A stretch of 64,000 bases of DNA from Hydractinia symbiolongicarpus (taxonomy: Eukaryota; Cnidaria; Hydrozoa; Anthoathecata; Hydractiniidae), in contig NC_079888.1 of the NCBI RefSeq assembly GCF_029227915.1, positions 3,917,001-3,981,000 on the forward strand, given 5' to 3'. How positions within the stretch are numbered: position 1 is the first letter of the stretch; each line of letters starts with the position of its first letter. The position numbers were made by a program, and so were the translations under genes. Of this stretch, positions 19,201-34,200 are shown piece after piece. Under the pieces are notes generated by a model. It made no database searches, was not told the DNA's origin, and was given only the letters and a program-made list of their open reading frames with translations.

Positions 19201-22200
19201 CATATTGATGGTACTATTTTTTCAGTACTTATGACTGTGGTTTCAAACCCAGGTGGAGTCATGACAGACTATAAAAGTATGAATAAATATTTTCTACTTA
19301 ACGTTCCGTAAATGAATGGAATTGATATCTCATGCGGTTCTCCAGTTGAGCAAGGGCTGTGCTCAGAAGACTTTTGCAGCTTTAATGTAAATAGTGAATG
19401 CATCAGCGCATCTTCGCTGGGCCTTTGTTGATAGCAGTATTAACAGGATAATAGTAATACACTTCGAAATTCGGGAAAAAGTGCAATTTTTCGGTCGGTA
19501 ACAATTAGCTGGTTTTAAAAGTTTAGACCTTATATCCTAAATCCAATCTGACATTAACAAGTTTAAAATGCATGAATTTAATATAGAATTAGGCAATGTA
19601 ATGATTCGTATTAACAAACTTTAAGATTAGCTGTCTTGTCTAAAGAAGTGTTGATCAGGGTTTGTAGCTCCCGAAAAACACTCCTGGTAAGGAGCTAGAA
19701 AAGGAAATATTAAAACAACTAAAATAATTACCTGGGCAGGGTTGTAAACTACATACTTCCGTCAAAGTTTCCACATTTGAAACATCACCATCTGTGGTAA
19801 TGCAATTGTCACCATGGCATTTTCTTGTTCTTCGCCTGTTTCCATTCTCACACGTAACACTACAAGCTGTCCATGGACTCCATAAGCTCCAAGTTGTATT
19901 GTCTGGTAACGGAGAAAGGTAAGTTTGATAGTAAAAAAATATTTGGACCTAAGTTTAGATAGCCAGAAAGACAATGAAACAATAGAGAACGACGACACAT
20001 AACTAATAAAAATGTTGCGCCATTTCTACACAATGTAAACAAACATAGCTACAAGTTATTTAAGCTTCTGTACCTTTAGGAGAGAACTTGTAGCATGTTC
20101 TCACATCTTTCTCATGACTCATTCGAACATCATTGGCAAGACACATCTCTCCCTCATTAGAAGGTGGAGGTGAGGTACAACTGCGAGTTCGAATTCGAAA
20201 ACCGCACCCGCTTTGTGCGGAACACATGGACCAAAGCGTCCAAGGACTCCAATTACCGTCCACTAGATATTCATTAGAAATTTAAACAGTGACAGTAGCA
20301 AAGCAATGATTGCTTTTAAAAACGCAAATGATTATATGAAACCTTCTCAATTTCTACTTTAATTGTAATTTAGATTATAACAAAATCAATAGGTTGACCC
20401 GTAGCTGACTAAAAGACACTTGCTAAATATGACTGTGCTGTGGACTAAACCAGGGACCTCGTGATTACAAAGCGAACTCCATGACCTCTAGGCCACACGC
20501 CACCAATATAAAAAAACAACAAATTTATAAGAACATATAGAAGAACAATTCATGGCAATCTCAATGAATGCGCCCGCTACATCGAAAAAGAAGTTAAACA
20601 AGATTTAGAAAGTATCTGGTGGTCGTGTTGCTTATACAGGCAATATGCTCTTTCTAACCTAATAAAAGTGCATCACAAGTACGTTACCTGGGCACGGTTT
20701 GCTGTTACAGACTTTTGATTGCATCTCATGAGTACCTCTAATCTTAAAATCTGGTAGCAGACAAAGTAGACCGCCATATCTAGCTGTTGGTGAATCACAA
20801 AACCGTCTCCGTTCTTGTATTCCTCCACTACAGGTCGATGTGCATAACGTCCAGTTTCCCCAGGATCCCCACTGTCCATTAACTATGAAAATGAATGATA
20901 AATCGAAAACCTCACGGTAACAAATCTTTCTCTTAGTTTAAAGACGTTATCATACAGAAATAATCTAATACTATAATAAACTTAATTTGAAAGACACATT
21001 CGTTTGACCTTTATATTCTTTTTACATTTCTTAACGGTTATTGATAACCTTAATTGAAAAAAGAACTGTAATGTAATAACCAACAATTTTGCACAGGCAA
21101 CAAATACATAAACAAGTTACTATGCGAGATATAAACTCTGTTACTAGCGCAACAAAAAACATGCACTTATAGAGATGGCACACATATGTAATTTTTTGTA
21201 ACTCACGTACCTGGACACTCTTTCATAGTACAAGATACAATCTCTGTCTCATTTAATGCGGTTTTGTTTTTTAACGTCACACAATTCGATCCATCATGCT
21301 TTGGTACAGGAGAGTTACATATCCGCTTTCTTCTTTTCATTCCCATGCCACAAGACTGGGAACATGTTGTCCAGACACTCCAACTACTCCAATTGCCATT
21401 TACTAAATTTCAAATAAAATATCTCAGAATAGCAGAATTCTGTCTGTTCAAAAGGGTTATCGCGTCCCGTAACGGAAACCCGAAATGTAATATATAAAGG
21501 ACGGGCGACCTCGTGGAATTTTCCACGGGTTAACGACTAGTATATTATAATAACCTTATACGTCTGTGACGCAAAATAGCTCCACAAGTAGCGAGACGCA
21601 CGCAGTGCGGTGTAAAAATGACAGACGAACCCATGGATGGTTACACGGGACACCGACTAGTTTTTTTAAAGTGCATAACCAGCGCCATGATGGATTAGAA
21701 GTCTGGTTAAGTTAACTTGTTTTAAGTACATGTTCCGTAAAAAAAAACACTTTCATAACTTTTAACGCTGGTTTAAAACCGCCGTTTGTTAAACCTAGAT
21801 CGACTCAAACAATAAATACTGTTGAGTTCTACATACCTGGTGGATCAATATACACTGGTTCAGACCATGGCGTTGTTACAAACGAATTCTGTAAACATGG
21901 GAAGACTTAATAAATTGCATTCGATTTTAGGAAATGTAAAATTATTAATATTATATATACGGATGGATAGAATGAACTAAGAATTAAAAACATTAAAAAT
22001 CTTACGCTTATTGATATTCTTTGAAATATCACAAAGGTTTCTCCTAGTTTTAATGGGCCATTTACAAATTCTGTCGTTGATCTTTTTTTGCGAACATTTT
22101 GCGAGTCCTGAGTATATACAGCTCCATCACCTTTTGAATGAAAGAGGAATCGCTTGAGTCACCACATGCACATTGGAAAAGTTATTTATATGTATCAACT

Positions 22201-25200
22201 GATGTGAATCTAACCCTGAAAAGCCCCCCGTTTTCTAAATTTCTTTGCGATAACATCTGAAGCATAATGTTTTAGGGAGTGAAATATGACTTCTGATCAT
22301 TTTGGTTAGCTTTTTTGGTATTTAGTCACGGCTGATGACATGGTGACTCTCGGCTAACAGGTGATCAGGTGAAAAAAATCGAAATAAGGATATTTTATTT
22401 TAAGTATCCTTGTCAACAATTCTAAAGTCATATTTCTTTTTTTTCTCATGCTTCTATCAAGTAATTTTTATACCTCTAAAACGTTTCTCTCTGATCCTCA
22501 AGTTTTCGTTACGTAGTTTTAGCTTTTTTTCGGGTTCAAAAAGATAAGGTAATAAACATTTTTATCCCAATTTTACTACAATTTTTTAGCAAACATTCGG
22601 GACAAGTTTTCTGAATGTGGTTAAACGAAATACTACGTCTTCAGTTTATATATTGTTTGAAAAACCTATCACATCTTATACGTATAAAACTGTTGGAAGT
22701 ACATCTGTTCTAACAGTATATTGGATTTATCAAATAGCAAAGCTTCTGATGGGTCATATTCACACACAACCAAATGTCACTTACCAATGGCAAACATTTG
22801 GTATTTTTCAAAGTCTTTTCCATCAAAGACTGCTGCAATGTAGGGTTCGTTATATTGAGCTGAGCTGTACGTTTTAAAAACATTGTAAGATGAAGATGCG
22901 TTGAGCTGCAGTTTTGTGGTACCAGGTTTTAATTTCATTATAGCAACCTGATAATATCTAAAATATATTATATATGTTATATCTTATTATATAATATTTC
23001 CTATATTTATCACTACTTATTCAAAATAATCGCAAAAATTATGTATGTGAAATTGGTATTACAATGTAAAACTTCCTTCCTTTTTTATGGCATTTTATGT
23101 TAATTTCCTTGGATGTCACTCACTTTGTGTTTGCTGGCCCTCTTTGTAGCTGCAGAAGCATTGAAGTTGCATTTGAAGGGTGTGGTCTTGACAATTTGGG
23201 TAAACTTCTACGTTCTTAAAATTAGAGCATATCGCATTAAAAGAAAGGATACTTGGAAATACTGTTTTTGCAAATACAAAGAATCAAAGAAACTAAAAAA
23301 AAAACGACTTTCGAAGAACTTTTCCTTATTGTAAGTTTAAAAGAAGCAGAAATTTTAGCATTTTGCCAAAAAAATCTTTAAACCACAAACTATTAACAAG
23401 TGATAAAACTGTTAATTAAATTACGTTCAGGTTAGCGTAAGCACATTTTTTTTTTAATTTGTTACACATGATCTACCCAAATGATATTCAAAGGCTAAAT
23501 TTTTTTTAACTGGCTTGATTGATTCAGAAAATTTAAAATATTACCACAAGCCGATTGTCAACTAAGATTATGTTAGCTGGATTTATATAGAGAAGATTTT
23601 TGCGACTGAGCAACAATGTAATTTTTTGGGATGCAATTTTGATTGTAAATGCTGCAAGCGATATTAAGAGTGAAAACAATCATTGTATATTCTGGTGAAT
23701 TAATTGGCGATCGCTCAAAGCTCCCTCACAAAGTTGAAGTCATTGCTCAAGCAAAATTATTGTTAATCAGCAAAAGTAGAAAAGTTAAATTTATCAAAAT
23801 TAATTTAATAAAATGAAATATATATTTTTTAAAGTACATTTAAACATGACGAATTTGACGAATTATAATGGACAAAATTCTAATTATGGATTCATGTAAT
23901 ATCGTTATATTTTAAATTTTTCTCGCAATTTAAGCATACATTGGAAACGAAATCTTTCGGACGGAAAAACTTTCGGTTTTTTTTTTGTCCAAAACTTTTA
24001 CCGTCCGAACTTTGTGTCTGGCAAGGGTTTTTTAGTCCAAAAATTTTCGTTTTTCTATTTTTTTTAAAAAAAGGACCAGTGCATAGAAGTTATATATAAG
24101 GTACTCAGAAAATCGATAAAAACAGCAGTTTTTGAACTTATTATTTTTGTTATTTTCACATTTTACTGAGGCTCCATCTATAAAGTCGGATCTTGAAGAC
24201 CCTTTTTTAGATTTTAATTTAATATACGTACACTATAAATGTTTCTAGCATTTTTTGTGTCATTTCCCGTAATGATTACTTTTGAGATTTGGTTAAAATT
24301 CGTTCAAAAGACTAACCCATACGTTTTTTGACTTCATAAATTTTGTCCGAAAATTTTTCCACTGTAATAAAAAGCTGTGCTCGAAAGTTTTTCCGCCGAA
24401 ACATTTTCCGCCGAAAATTTTAGGTCTTATTGTAATTAAAAATGTAAGTGTCAGAAAGTTCATTTTGCGCCCTAAGGAGAATGCAGGAGCGCTTGAAGTC
24501 TAGTCAAACACCTTTTAATGTGATAATTCACATTAAAAGTAAAGGTTATCAGATAAAAATACAGGTTAAGGCGTTTTAGTCCATCCAGCCCCCTTCTTCT
24601 CATGTCCCAACCTTTGACTTCGGTTTATGCAATCCCAGCCTGAATAAGGTAAATATAGTTTAAACTTGGTAGTATGCTTCGACATATCTGTATTGGTTCC
24701 AATAACAAAAAAAACAAGTTATTGCTGTAAATAATGTGTTGAAAAAAACAAGTTACTTCTGCAAATTTTTATTCCCTGTGTTTGTACAGTCTGTTTAATA
24801 AGTTTTAGCTGATACTACCTTCTCGCACGGTTTGTACTCACCTATGATAACATGAGTCGATTTGCCATAAATATTCCTGTTCTTGAATTTATGTTTTGCG
24901 GCGTCCTAGAATATAGAACTTTTATAATGACTTACAAACATACTATTTTTCAGGATCTTCAATAAAATTTCTCTCACGTGTGAAATAATCTGTTTTTCAG
25001 ATACAAGTGGGAGAGACGCGTAATTTCCGCAGAGAAAAGAAAGAAAATTTTAAAGTAAAAACACAAAGATAAGCTTGAGCAGTAAAGAATTAGATTTAGA
25101 ATGTAGAGGTTTTTCCTATTTTCTAAAGCTTACCAAAGAACGCTAGTTACCTTTCCGACAATGACTGCTCTAACATAAAAGTGATAAATGGCGATAGTAT

Positions 25201-28200
25201 TTAATCTCCCGTTAAAATCTTTACTCGTTTCTTCACCTTCTACAAGTGTCATGTTATACATGTTAACAGATGAGTTAGCGATTATATTAGCTCCAAGAAA
25301 ATATGACATTTTAAAGGCATTGGCTGTGTTCTGTGACAGAAGATACATGTTGTCAAGTTTCTCTTTTTTCAGTTGAAGTGTTGAAATAATAATCTGGTAT
25401 GCACTGAAACATAGAAATTCAACAATTGACTGTTTACGGTTACGCAGGCGATTCAGAGAACCTATTTGTTTAGCAGGACTAACTAGTAATTAAAATAAGA
25501 TGACCCTGACATCTTAATAGCTACCAATTTAAAAAAAACTTGGAGGTTTAAGGTAAATGCAATTATGTTATTAACCTGATTGGACCAAACAGATCAGTCA
25601 CGGTATGAATTTTTATGATCTTGGTCATGTCACCCTTGATTGATACATCTTCAGATGTAACTACAGGTGCTGGCGGGGCTATAAATAAAAATGAAGTAAT
25701 AGGGTTGATTTTTGACACTATTGATTACCACGGCTTGCTTTGTCTTCTATGCAATGACAAATTGTCAATCTACGTGTCCGTTACTATTAAAGTGGTTTCC
25801 TACAAATTAACAGAGTAAATGTTCTGTGATACCAATTGCGGCTAAATCTTAAGAACTGGAATATCTCATGAAGCAATTCCGCTTAACGAATGTTCCACTG
25901 AACGAGTAAAGTTAACATGAAAATGGAACGCATCTTTTCATTGTTTACGATTTATTATTGCAGTAACAAATCAAAATGGCTATTTTATTGTTTATTTCAG
26001 TAAAAAGCGTTAAGGCATGGTTAAAAAAAGTCAAAAACAAACCTGTTGGTTCTTGTACAAATGATTGAACAATTCTGTCTTGCTCAAAAATTCCAGTGAA
26101 ATTTTTATCAATTTGAGCAAACACACTGACATTAAAATGTGCTGCAGCGAAGGGCGTGGTTATGGTCAATGTAGGTTCGTATGTATCAAACGTCGCTATG
26201 TAACCAAAGGAATCATTGTACGTTTTGAAAGCCTCTAAGCGAATCTGGAAAACAGAACATGAATATTTGAATAGGCGAATAAATAACTAATAAAATTTGA
26301 CACTACTGTTGATATCAACCTTCATAAGTTTTAAACACTTGATTTTCTTATTAAGCAAAAGTTTTTTTATAAACTATTCACCCTGAATAAGACCAGTAGC
26401 GAGTGGAAATCCTTCCGTGTTGCTCTTTTTAGCTTGTTTTGCGCTCACTCAAAATTTTTCTCTTAAGTGCTAATATGTATGAATATCTCAACTTAAAGGA
26501 TCTCCTTCCATAAGATTATGTCGACTCATGCAGAGGAGGTAAAGCAAGGTTGATGTGAGTTGGTGGAGGGAAAATTGGGTAAACCCTATGCTAATACTCA
26601 CCACAAACTTTTCGACGGTAGTAATGGCTACTGAAGGTTCTTTCCAGGAGAAGGTCAGTTTTTGTTCGCTTGCTTGTATTTGCAAAGAATGAGGTGTAAA
26701 ATGAACTAAAAAGGGTTAAACTCATTTGCATCAGTCATTTATTTAATTTTCTAATCTTTCTGTTCTTATCTTACGTTAAATTAATTAAAGTTGCAAAATT
26801 ACTTTGCAAAACATCTTCCCATGTTTATAAAAAAATTGACTAAAAGGAGAAATATATATTAAGCTCTTGGGAAACAACAAAAATACCAGGTTATGCCCAA
26901 AAAATTCGTTCTCTGTTTTACCAAATGCTACCTAAATTAGATCTCACCCTACGTGCATAAGACACACAAAAATAAATGATAAATTATGCAAAACTATAAC
27001 AAATGTGGTCAGATGGACTGTTTTTGACATATTAATTAATTAATTTATCATTTATTAAATCAGTGAACTCACCTTCATCACATCCTCGTATATCAAATCT
27101 AAAACAACAAGCACGTTGACACTGTATTGGTTTTATGTTGATATGATTTGCTATTACTGCAGATGTTAACCAGTGTATTGCCAATGGGTCATGCTGATCC
27201 GAATTGCCTATATATTCCTATAATTAGAATTATATTCATTATACCAACAAAAACAAAAGTGGAATCCACTTCCTGTTAGTGTTGGTAGTAAGTAAAATGT
27301 TTATTTACTTTGTTGTCTGTGATAAGTTCACTTTTATTCATGCCATATGAAAATCGAAATCTCTTCACCCAGTTTCTGTGTACAGGATCACCTTGCAATA
27401 AAATACCAGTAATGATAACTGTCTTTTTGAACTTGATGCTGAGAAAATGTTCATTGGTAGGTAGACACCATGCTATTGAACTGTGTATGGCTGGCAATAT
27501 CTTTGTAAACGCGTGTGTAGTGTCAATACTCCTTACTATGCCGGAACATACTATAATATCGAAGTGTTTTTTAAGGTAGGCAAAACATAAAAATAGTTAA
27601 ACAGCCTTATTGTTATAAACATGATGCATAACGCGGCTTACTTGTTTCTACAGGCGGAAATTTAACTTAACCCTATTCGGTCCGGGGTTTTTCGAACATA
27701 CTATGACCGGGGGGGGGGGGGGGGGGGGGGGGCAGATTCCGGCGCCCCTCAACAACTTTTCAAAGGGTTGTTCAAATTGAATCAAACTTGGCACACTTCT
27801 ATTACGTCATAAAAGGAACAAAAAGGCGCCAATAAACTTTTGCTTGCGTCAGCACATTTTCTCTGACGTCATCAGAAGCTTGAAAATTGTTAAAAATGCC
27901 ACTATCTGCTTGAAATATAATTACTTTTGTTCTAGAGTGAATTTTTACATTCTATTTGAAGTTTCTAAAAGCTAAATAAAAGTTATTTAACATATCTTCC
28001 GGTTTTTACATGGATCGGATAAAAAATTGCCAAAAATTGCCCGAAAATCCGTTTTTTTCCGATTTTCGGGTAAAATCCGACAAAATCGGGAAATCGGGTT
28101 AGTCACGTGTTCAAATTATTCCAAATGATTCTTCTTGATGAAACAAAGTTGTGTTGCAAGTTTCAAGTTCTAAGGATAATCCTAACAGGAGTTATTATAT

Positions 28201-31200
28201 TTTCCCCATTATAAGGATTTCATAGAGATTTTTAGGGGTAGTTTCGAGTAATGGCTAATATCAAAGCCTCTAAAAGGTACGGGACCTAAAAAATTAGCAT
28301 GCTGGTGTCTAATAGATAAATGTTGAAACTCAGTAAGTATCATAGCCATATAACAAAGCAATCAGGAGTTATTAAAATAAACCGTCAGGGGGGGCGGAAT
28401 CCGCCCCCCCCCCCCGGACCGAATAGGGTTAAAGGATTGACTTCGAGTATTAAAAAAGCTTGACATAACCTTTTCGGTCGGGGCACCCCTCTGACAGTTT
28501 TTTTAAAAACACCTTAATACTATGTTGCATGGCTTTGATACTTACTGAGTTTCAATATTTATCTATTAGACACTTGTTTGCCTAATATTTAGGTCCCATA
28601 CCTTTCTGAGGCTTCGATATTGGCTATTACTCGAAACCATCTCTAAAAATTTCTATGAAACCCTTATAAAGAGGAAAATGTAATCACCCTTGTTAGGATT
28701 ATCCTTAGAACTTGAAACTTACAACACAACTTTGTTTCATCAAGAAAAATCATTCTGCATCTTTTGGACACGTGGGTGGTCCGATTTCCTTCTTTTTGCG
28801 GATTTTTCCGAAAATTGGAAAAAACGGATTTTCGGGCATTTTTTCACATTTGTTCATGCGATCATGTAAAAACCAGAAAATGTTTTAAAGAACATTGATT
28901 TATCCGTCAGAAACTTCAAACAGAATGTAAAAATTCGCTCTAGAACTGAAGTAATTAAATTTTAAGCAGATATGAGCATTTTAAAGATTTTAAAGCTTTT
29001 GATGACGTCACAGAAAATGTGCTGACGCAAGCAAAAAATTATTGCTGTCTTTTTGTTCCTTTTGTGACGTACTATAAGTGTGCTAAGGTTGATTCAATTT
29101 GGACCTTTGAGCTTTAAACTTTAAGAAATACAAACAAAATAGACATTTAAATCATTCACCCACCTCCAAAAAAAAAAAAAGGAAAAAATTCACAAATCCA
29201 TACATTTCAATATCGCGTTGACAATAGAAAAACTTTTAAAGCTGTTTTTCTTCCTACGCCTGGTGTCTTTTTTAAAAAAGACAAAATTAAAAATAAAAAT
29301 GATACAACAAAATAGTTCTTTTAACCCCTAAATTAAAAAGATATGCTGCGGGCACATCTAACGTAATCACTTCTAATTTCAAATATGTGACAAAAAGCAT
29401 TTGTGAATATAAAGTTATTTTTTAATGCACAAAAGGTATGATTGACTAGCATTGTTTATATAAAAGAGTAGAATAAAATAGTTACTTGGTTTATGTCCAT
29501 ATAATTCAACTTTCATATATCGAGAATAAGATGCTTCGTCTTTTGAAATCTTTACATATCTCGCCGTTACAGGTGTTGATAAAACACTCATTACCGGATC
29601 TGTACTGAAGGGTGAATTTCCATTGAAAATCTAAAAAGTTTGCAAGATTTAAAAACTGTAGAAATATCGCCTTTTCTTTATTGGCGGCTTTTATCAGAAC
29701 ATTAGAATTTTATTTCGTGAATGATGCAGTTGACAAAACTTTGCGGGTAATTATTTTCGCGAATGGGGACAGTGGCAATTTAAAGCATTTCGCTAAAAGA
29801 CTAAAATTTCGCGAAATTGCGAAATTAGATTCACGCGAATACTTATTCCATTAAGGTAGTCCTAACTTGAATACGCATAAAACAGTAAAGTAAACACTTC
29901 TTTAAAAGACTGTCTATGTGGAAACGAGGCATATTAGCTTAAGTTTAACATTAATAAATCTCTGGCCTTATCAATAATAGTTAATTCAATTAAAAGAACC
30001 AATTAAATAAAAAAATCGACAAAATTAAGTTCAAATTATGTGAAAATGAGAATCAAAATGAGTAATAAATACCTGTCCCAATCGATTATATTTTGATGCT
30101 GTATTATTCCGAATTAATAACGAGTACTTGCGAACAACATTATGGTCACAATATGAAGAATGCAGACAACCTTGCATAGCTATTCCTGTCAAAGTCATAG
30201 GGTTCACCAGATCAACCACCAAATACAGCGAACGTTGACCGGAATTATACATGCCAATAGCCCGACGAAATAGACGTGCATTGTATCTAAAATATCCGTT
30301 CCCAGCCAGCCTGGAATTTGGAATTATTCCTGTTTGCATTCCAAGTGGTAGTAACTGTTTCCCTTCTAAAAAAATACGCTATTGCTATTGGTGATTGGAT
30401 ATATGCTGGATATATACTCCTACTGAATTTTACATAATGCATCTGAATTACAATTTTACTTTTAATAAAAAAAATTTTTTTGGTAAAGCGAACTTACCCC
30501 TTTGAAATTCCCTCCCATTTTTACCCCTTTCATTAAGATTTTCAGCAATCAAAATTTTTTTTATGAAAATGTAGGCAAAATTATAAAATTTATCACGCGT
30601 TACAGGAACAAGTATCCCATATCTTTTTTTATGCGCTTGTTCTTTACCCATAAAATGATTGAATGAAATATTTTCTTGGTCTTGTCGGTTCTGAGAAAGA
30701 AACTGCTAAATTTTATTCCAGCCAGAATTTTCGACATTCGTTAATTAGGATCCTGTCAATTCTTAAAGATTTGATTGACGAGAAATGTGAATTTTAATAG
30801 AAAGTTTCTTGATTTTAGTATTTGAAGAAGATTGACTGTATCCAAAATTGTATAGTTGTTATTGTAAAAAAAATTATGCCGTTGCCGATCTGAATATTTG
30901 CGGATAATTTTGTACGCTATTTAAGCTCATTGTGAAGCACTTTTGAGAAACGAGAATGTAATATAACAATATGTGTAGCACAACAGAATATTCTGTCGCA
31001 CGAAAGCAGAGAAATATTAGATATTGCAACAGCATCGCCCCTTAGCCGACGAACCCATATCTACGGTCAAAAATCGGCCAATACAGCCCAACAGTTGACG
31101 TGCCAAAGCTAATGAGGGCTAAGGAACATGCTCCTCATGTTTAAGATGGAAATTGAATCAGGGTATATACAGCAGTACAAAACATAGACCATCTAGGTTT

Positions 31201-34200
31201 TTTCCTTGGTCACCAATTGCAACTCAGATTTGAAAAAGCTAAATATCTTTTGCACAATAAAAGGGTCTTTTTTTAAATAACGGGTGCATAATTTAAGGTT
31301 TAAATAAGAGAACATGATACCGTCTTCAAGACAACCATACAACTCCATTCTTAGGGCGGATCTACCATTGATTAATATAGGAACTATTTTTAAACGCCTA
31401 GCAACGAGTGACACGTTAAACCAATTGTACTTAATACCATTTTTGTTAGTGTTGCCAGCAAATATCTAAAAATAGTAGGTTAGGCTTAGTGTTGATTTGC
31501 GGTTTGAGATAATAATTACGACCTTGCCAAATGTTTTTAAAACACAGAGAAAAAAATCAATGAGCCAAAATTACGTGATTAATTGCTGTTGAAATGACCT
31601 ATTATGATAAATGATTTTGGCTTGCCAGACGCTGATGGTTTTGTTGCGCAATGGCGAACAGAAGAAATTTAGTAAAACCTATAAACGCATACAAATGATC
31701 AACGCATACAAAGATCAATGCATACAAAATCATTATATATGTCACCAAATTAGCGCCAGTACAAAGCAACAACTAGTCTAGTAAATTGTTCTAAATTATT
31801 GACATAACTTGAAACTTCATCCTCTATATCATGTTTAACTCTTATTATTGGAAGGTAAAAGAAATCCAGCTATAATAAGCATGTCACAGATCTACTCAAA
31901 GGTTTAAAACCCAATCACAATGTTTTTGGTGTTGCTAATATCAAAGTTGCCAGGTCCACTTCTTAAGCATAGTTGGGTCACAGTTGTTGATTTTAAGAGA
32001 AATAAACTACTTCCAATCGCAGCAGATGTTGTTTTAACAAAACCAGGAAGACATATCATACCTGTCCATGATTGTACGAGACAAATGGTCCAGATACATC
32101 TGTGGAAAATTCTAGTTTAAAACTTTTTATATAGAAGGTGTAGAAGGGGTGACCTTGAGTTGCGATGCCATTGATTGTCGTCAGTTTGTTGAAGGTAACC
32201 TAAAACAATTATTATTAAAAATATTTACACAGGACACCCTCTTTAGTTCTAATTAGCACTGCTATTAACGAATGCCCTGCGAAGGATGTTCTAGTGCATT
32301 TAAAGCTCCCATTTTAGCTACGAAAGTCGTGCCTAGGTTGTCAATCCTGTTCTCGTGCTGAACTCAAAAAAAATTTTCATTGCTAAATATTTGAAGTACG
32401 TATGTGAAATTACAAATCCAAGTATAGGTCTTCCATTTGTATGCGCATTTTCTTCCATATTCATGTTTTATGTGTTTGTGAAGCAGAAAAAAATCTCTCA
32501 TCCATATTATGGTATGCCCTTAGAAAGATTTTTGTGCCTATGTAATGCAAAGTAATTTTTAAAAAGTTAAAGTACTTGTTCCTTTAAAGTGAGAGAGAAC
32601 GTTGTTCATGTATTTCACAAACCGGTCTAGAGTACCTTCTACCTGGAACTACTCAAACATGCACCTCGGATCATTTTCGCTATTTTAACTAGGTTAGTTT
32701 TCTCTCTTCATGTCGGACTTCACCTATTCAACTTTCGGTTCTCTGGCGAGTTTGTGCAAGTTATATGGAAAAGTGTTAAATTGTAGTAAAATAAATTCAT
32801 ATGAAAACTTGAGTTAGGGTTGACAAAGATATATTTTGTAGATGAGATTTAAATTTCGGTACTACGGTCCGTAAAAATTCATCCTAAGTTAATGAATGAC
32901 TCATTTAAATTACGCCATCAATATTTTTTCCCAACCTTTTTACTGATAGGACTATATCTTCATTCCTCTCTTAAGAATAATTCCTCTGTTAGGAATAAGG
33001 GATTGAATTGCCGGGGGATATTTTTCTTTTCTTTTTCTTTGGAAGTAAACATCAAGTTTTATTGATTGCTGCATGGCAAAAATGGTAATATCGACCACGT
33101 GCTAACCTAGCACCTGTCAGACACACCCAAAAATCTAATTAGAAAGGGTTCAATGTATCAACCTTCTCAATACTTCTTATAAAACATTTTAACTAGTCGT
33201 GGTCCGTGGAAAATGCACGAAAGATTACCCGGCGGAAAAAAACAAGGAAAATTACCCGAAGAGAAATTGCTGCGGCGTTCATTCGTTACTATTCGCAGCT
33301 AGCACATTAAACTGAAGTTATTATGTCAATTGCTTGTTATAGCCACGTTACCAAGTCTTCCTTTTTTAATTGTTTAAATAAAAACAATTATAATTCATGT
33401 GGTGAACCAAATTGATTCGGTGGTAACTGACATATTTATAATCCCTAACAGCGTGCGTAAATTTACAATATTCGCTAGCTGTTTGAATATCTGAGCGACT
33501 AATTAAAGCTAGTTTCAATATCTAAACTCTTCGAATACAATGAAAGTGCTGTAATTAAAAAGATAAGGATTAATTAAAGGGGTGATATGAACCGTATGTT
33601 TAGAATATGATTTCCAACTTAAAATTATACCTAGTTTGTTTCCCACCACGGTGCATTAAAATTTCACATAAAAACATTAGCAACTCTTTTAATAATGAAT
33701 TTCCTTTAAGTCATTCACTTTGTTCATTTATAACATTTAATATCTAACAAAAGCTCGAGTTAAAGTCTATCTAGAAAAGTTTTGTGCGTTCGAAGTTTTT
33801 ACATAATTTTATTGGCGTTATTTTTTCAAAGCGTTTGTTATCAACCTGGGATACTCCACCAAACGTGCTAGTACTTCATTGCTTACGTCAGTGTTGTATG
33901 TAATTTGCAGAATACAAAGGAACATATAATCGAACCGTATAAGTAAATGGTATAAGTAGAACAAATACAAACATGCATTGTAATCATCCTTTATATGGTA
34001 TTAATCGAAAGTAGTTCTAGGGTAAATAATGAAGGGACGAAGTATATGGCGTACCTGAAACCAGTCCTGTGTTTCTGGTCTTCTGGAAGGACGGCTAGTG
34101 CACCATCCCGTAGTCAGCTGTAATCTAGCCTGCGCAGGAGTGTATGGAGTACCACTAATGAGATACGAAGAGGCTGATAACTGGCTTGATTTAATATAGC

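Noticed and set aside
20430-20501. Functional tRNA gene
   Set aside because: A and B boxes are spaced correctly, but the arms pair poorly and it sits in an intron like a SINE.
22617-22877. Plus-strand 86-codon ORF
   Set aside because: Antisense to receptor exon 16, whose minus-strand reading fits FN3/RPTP-like sequence and splice phases.
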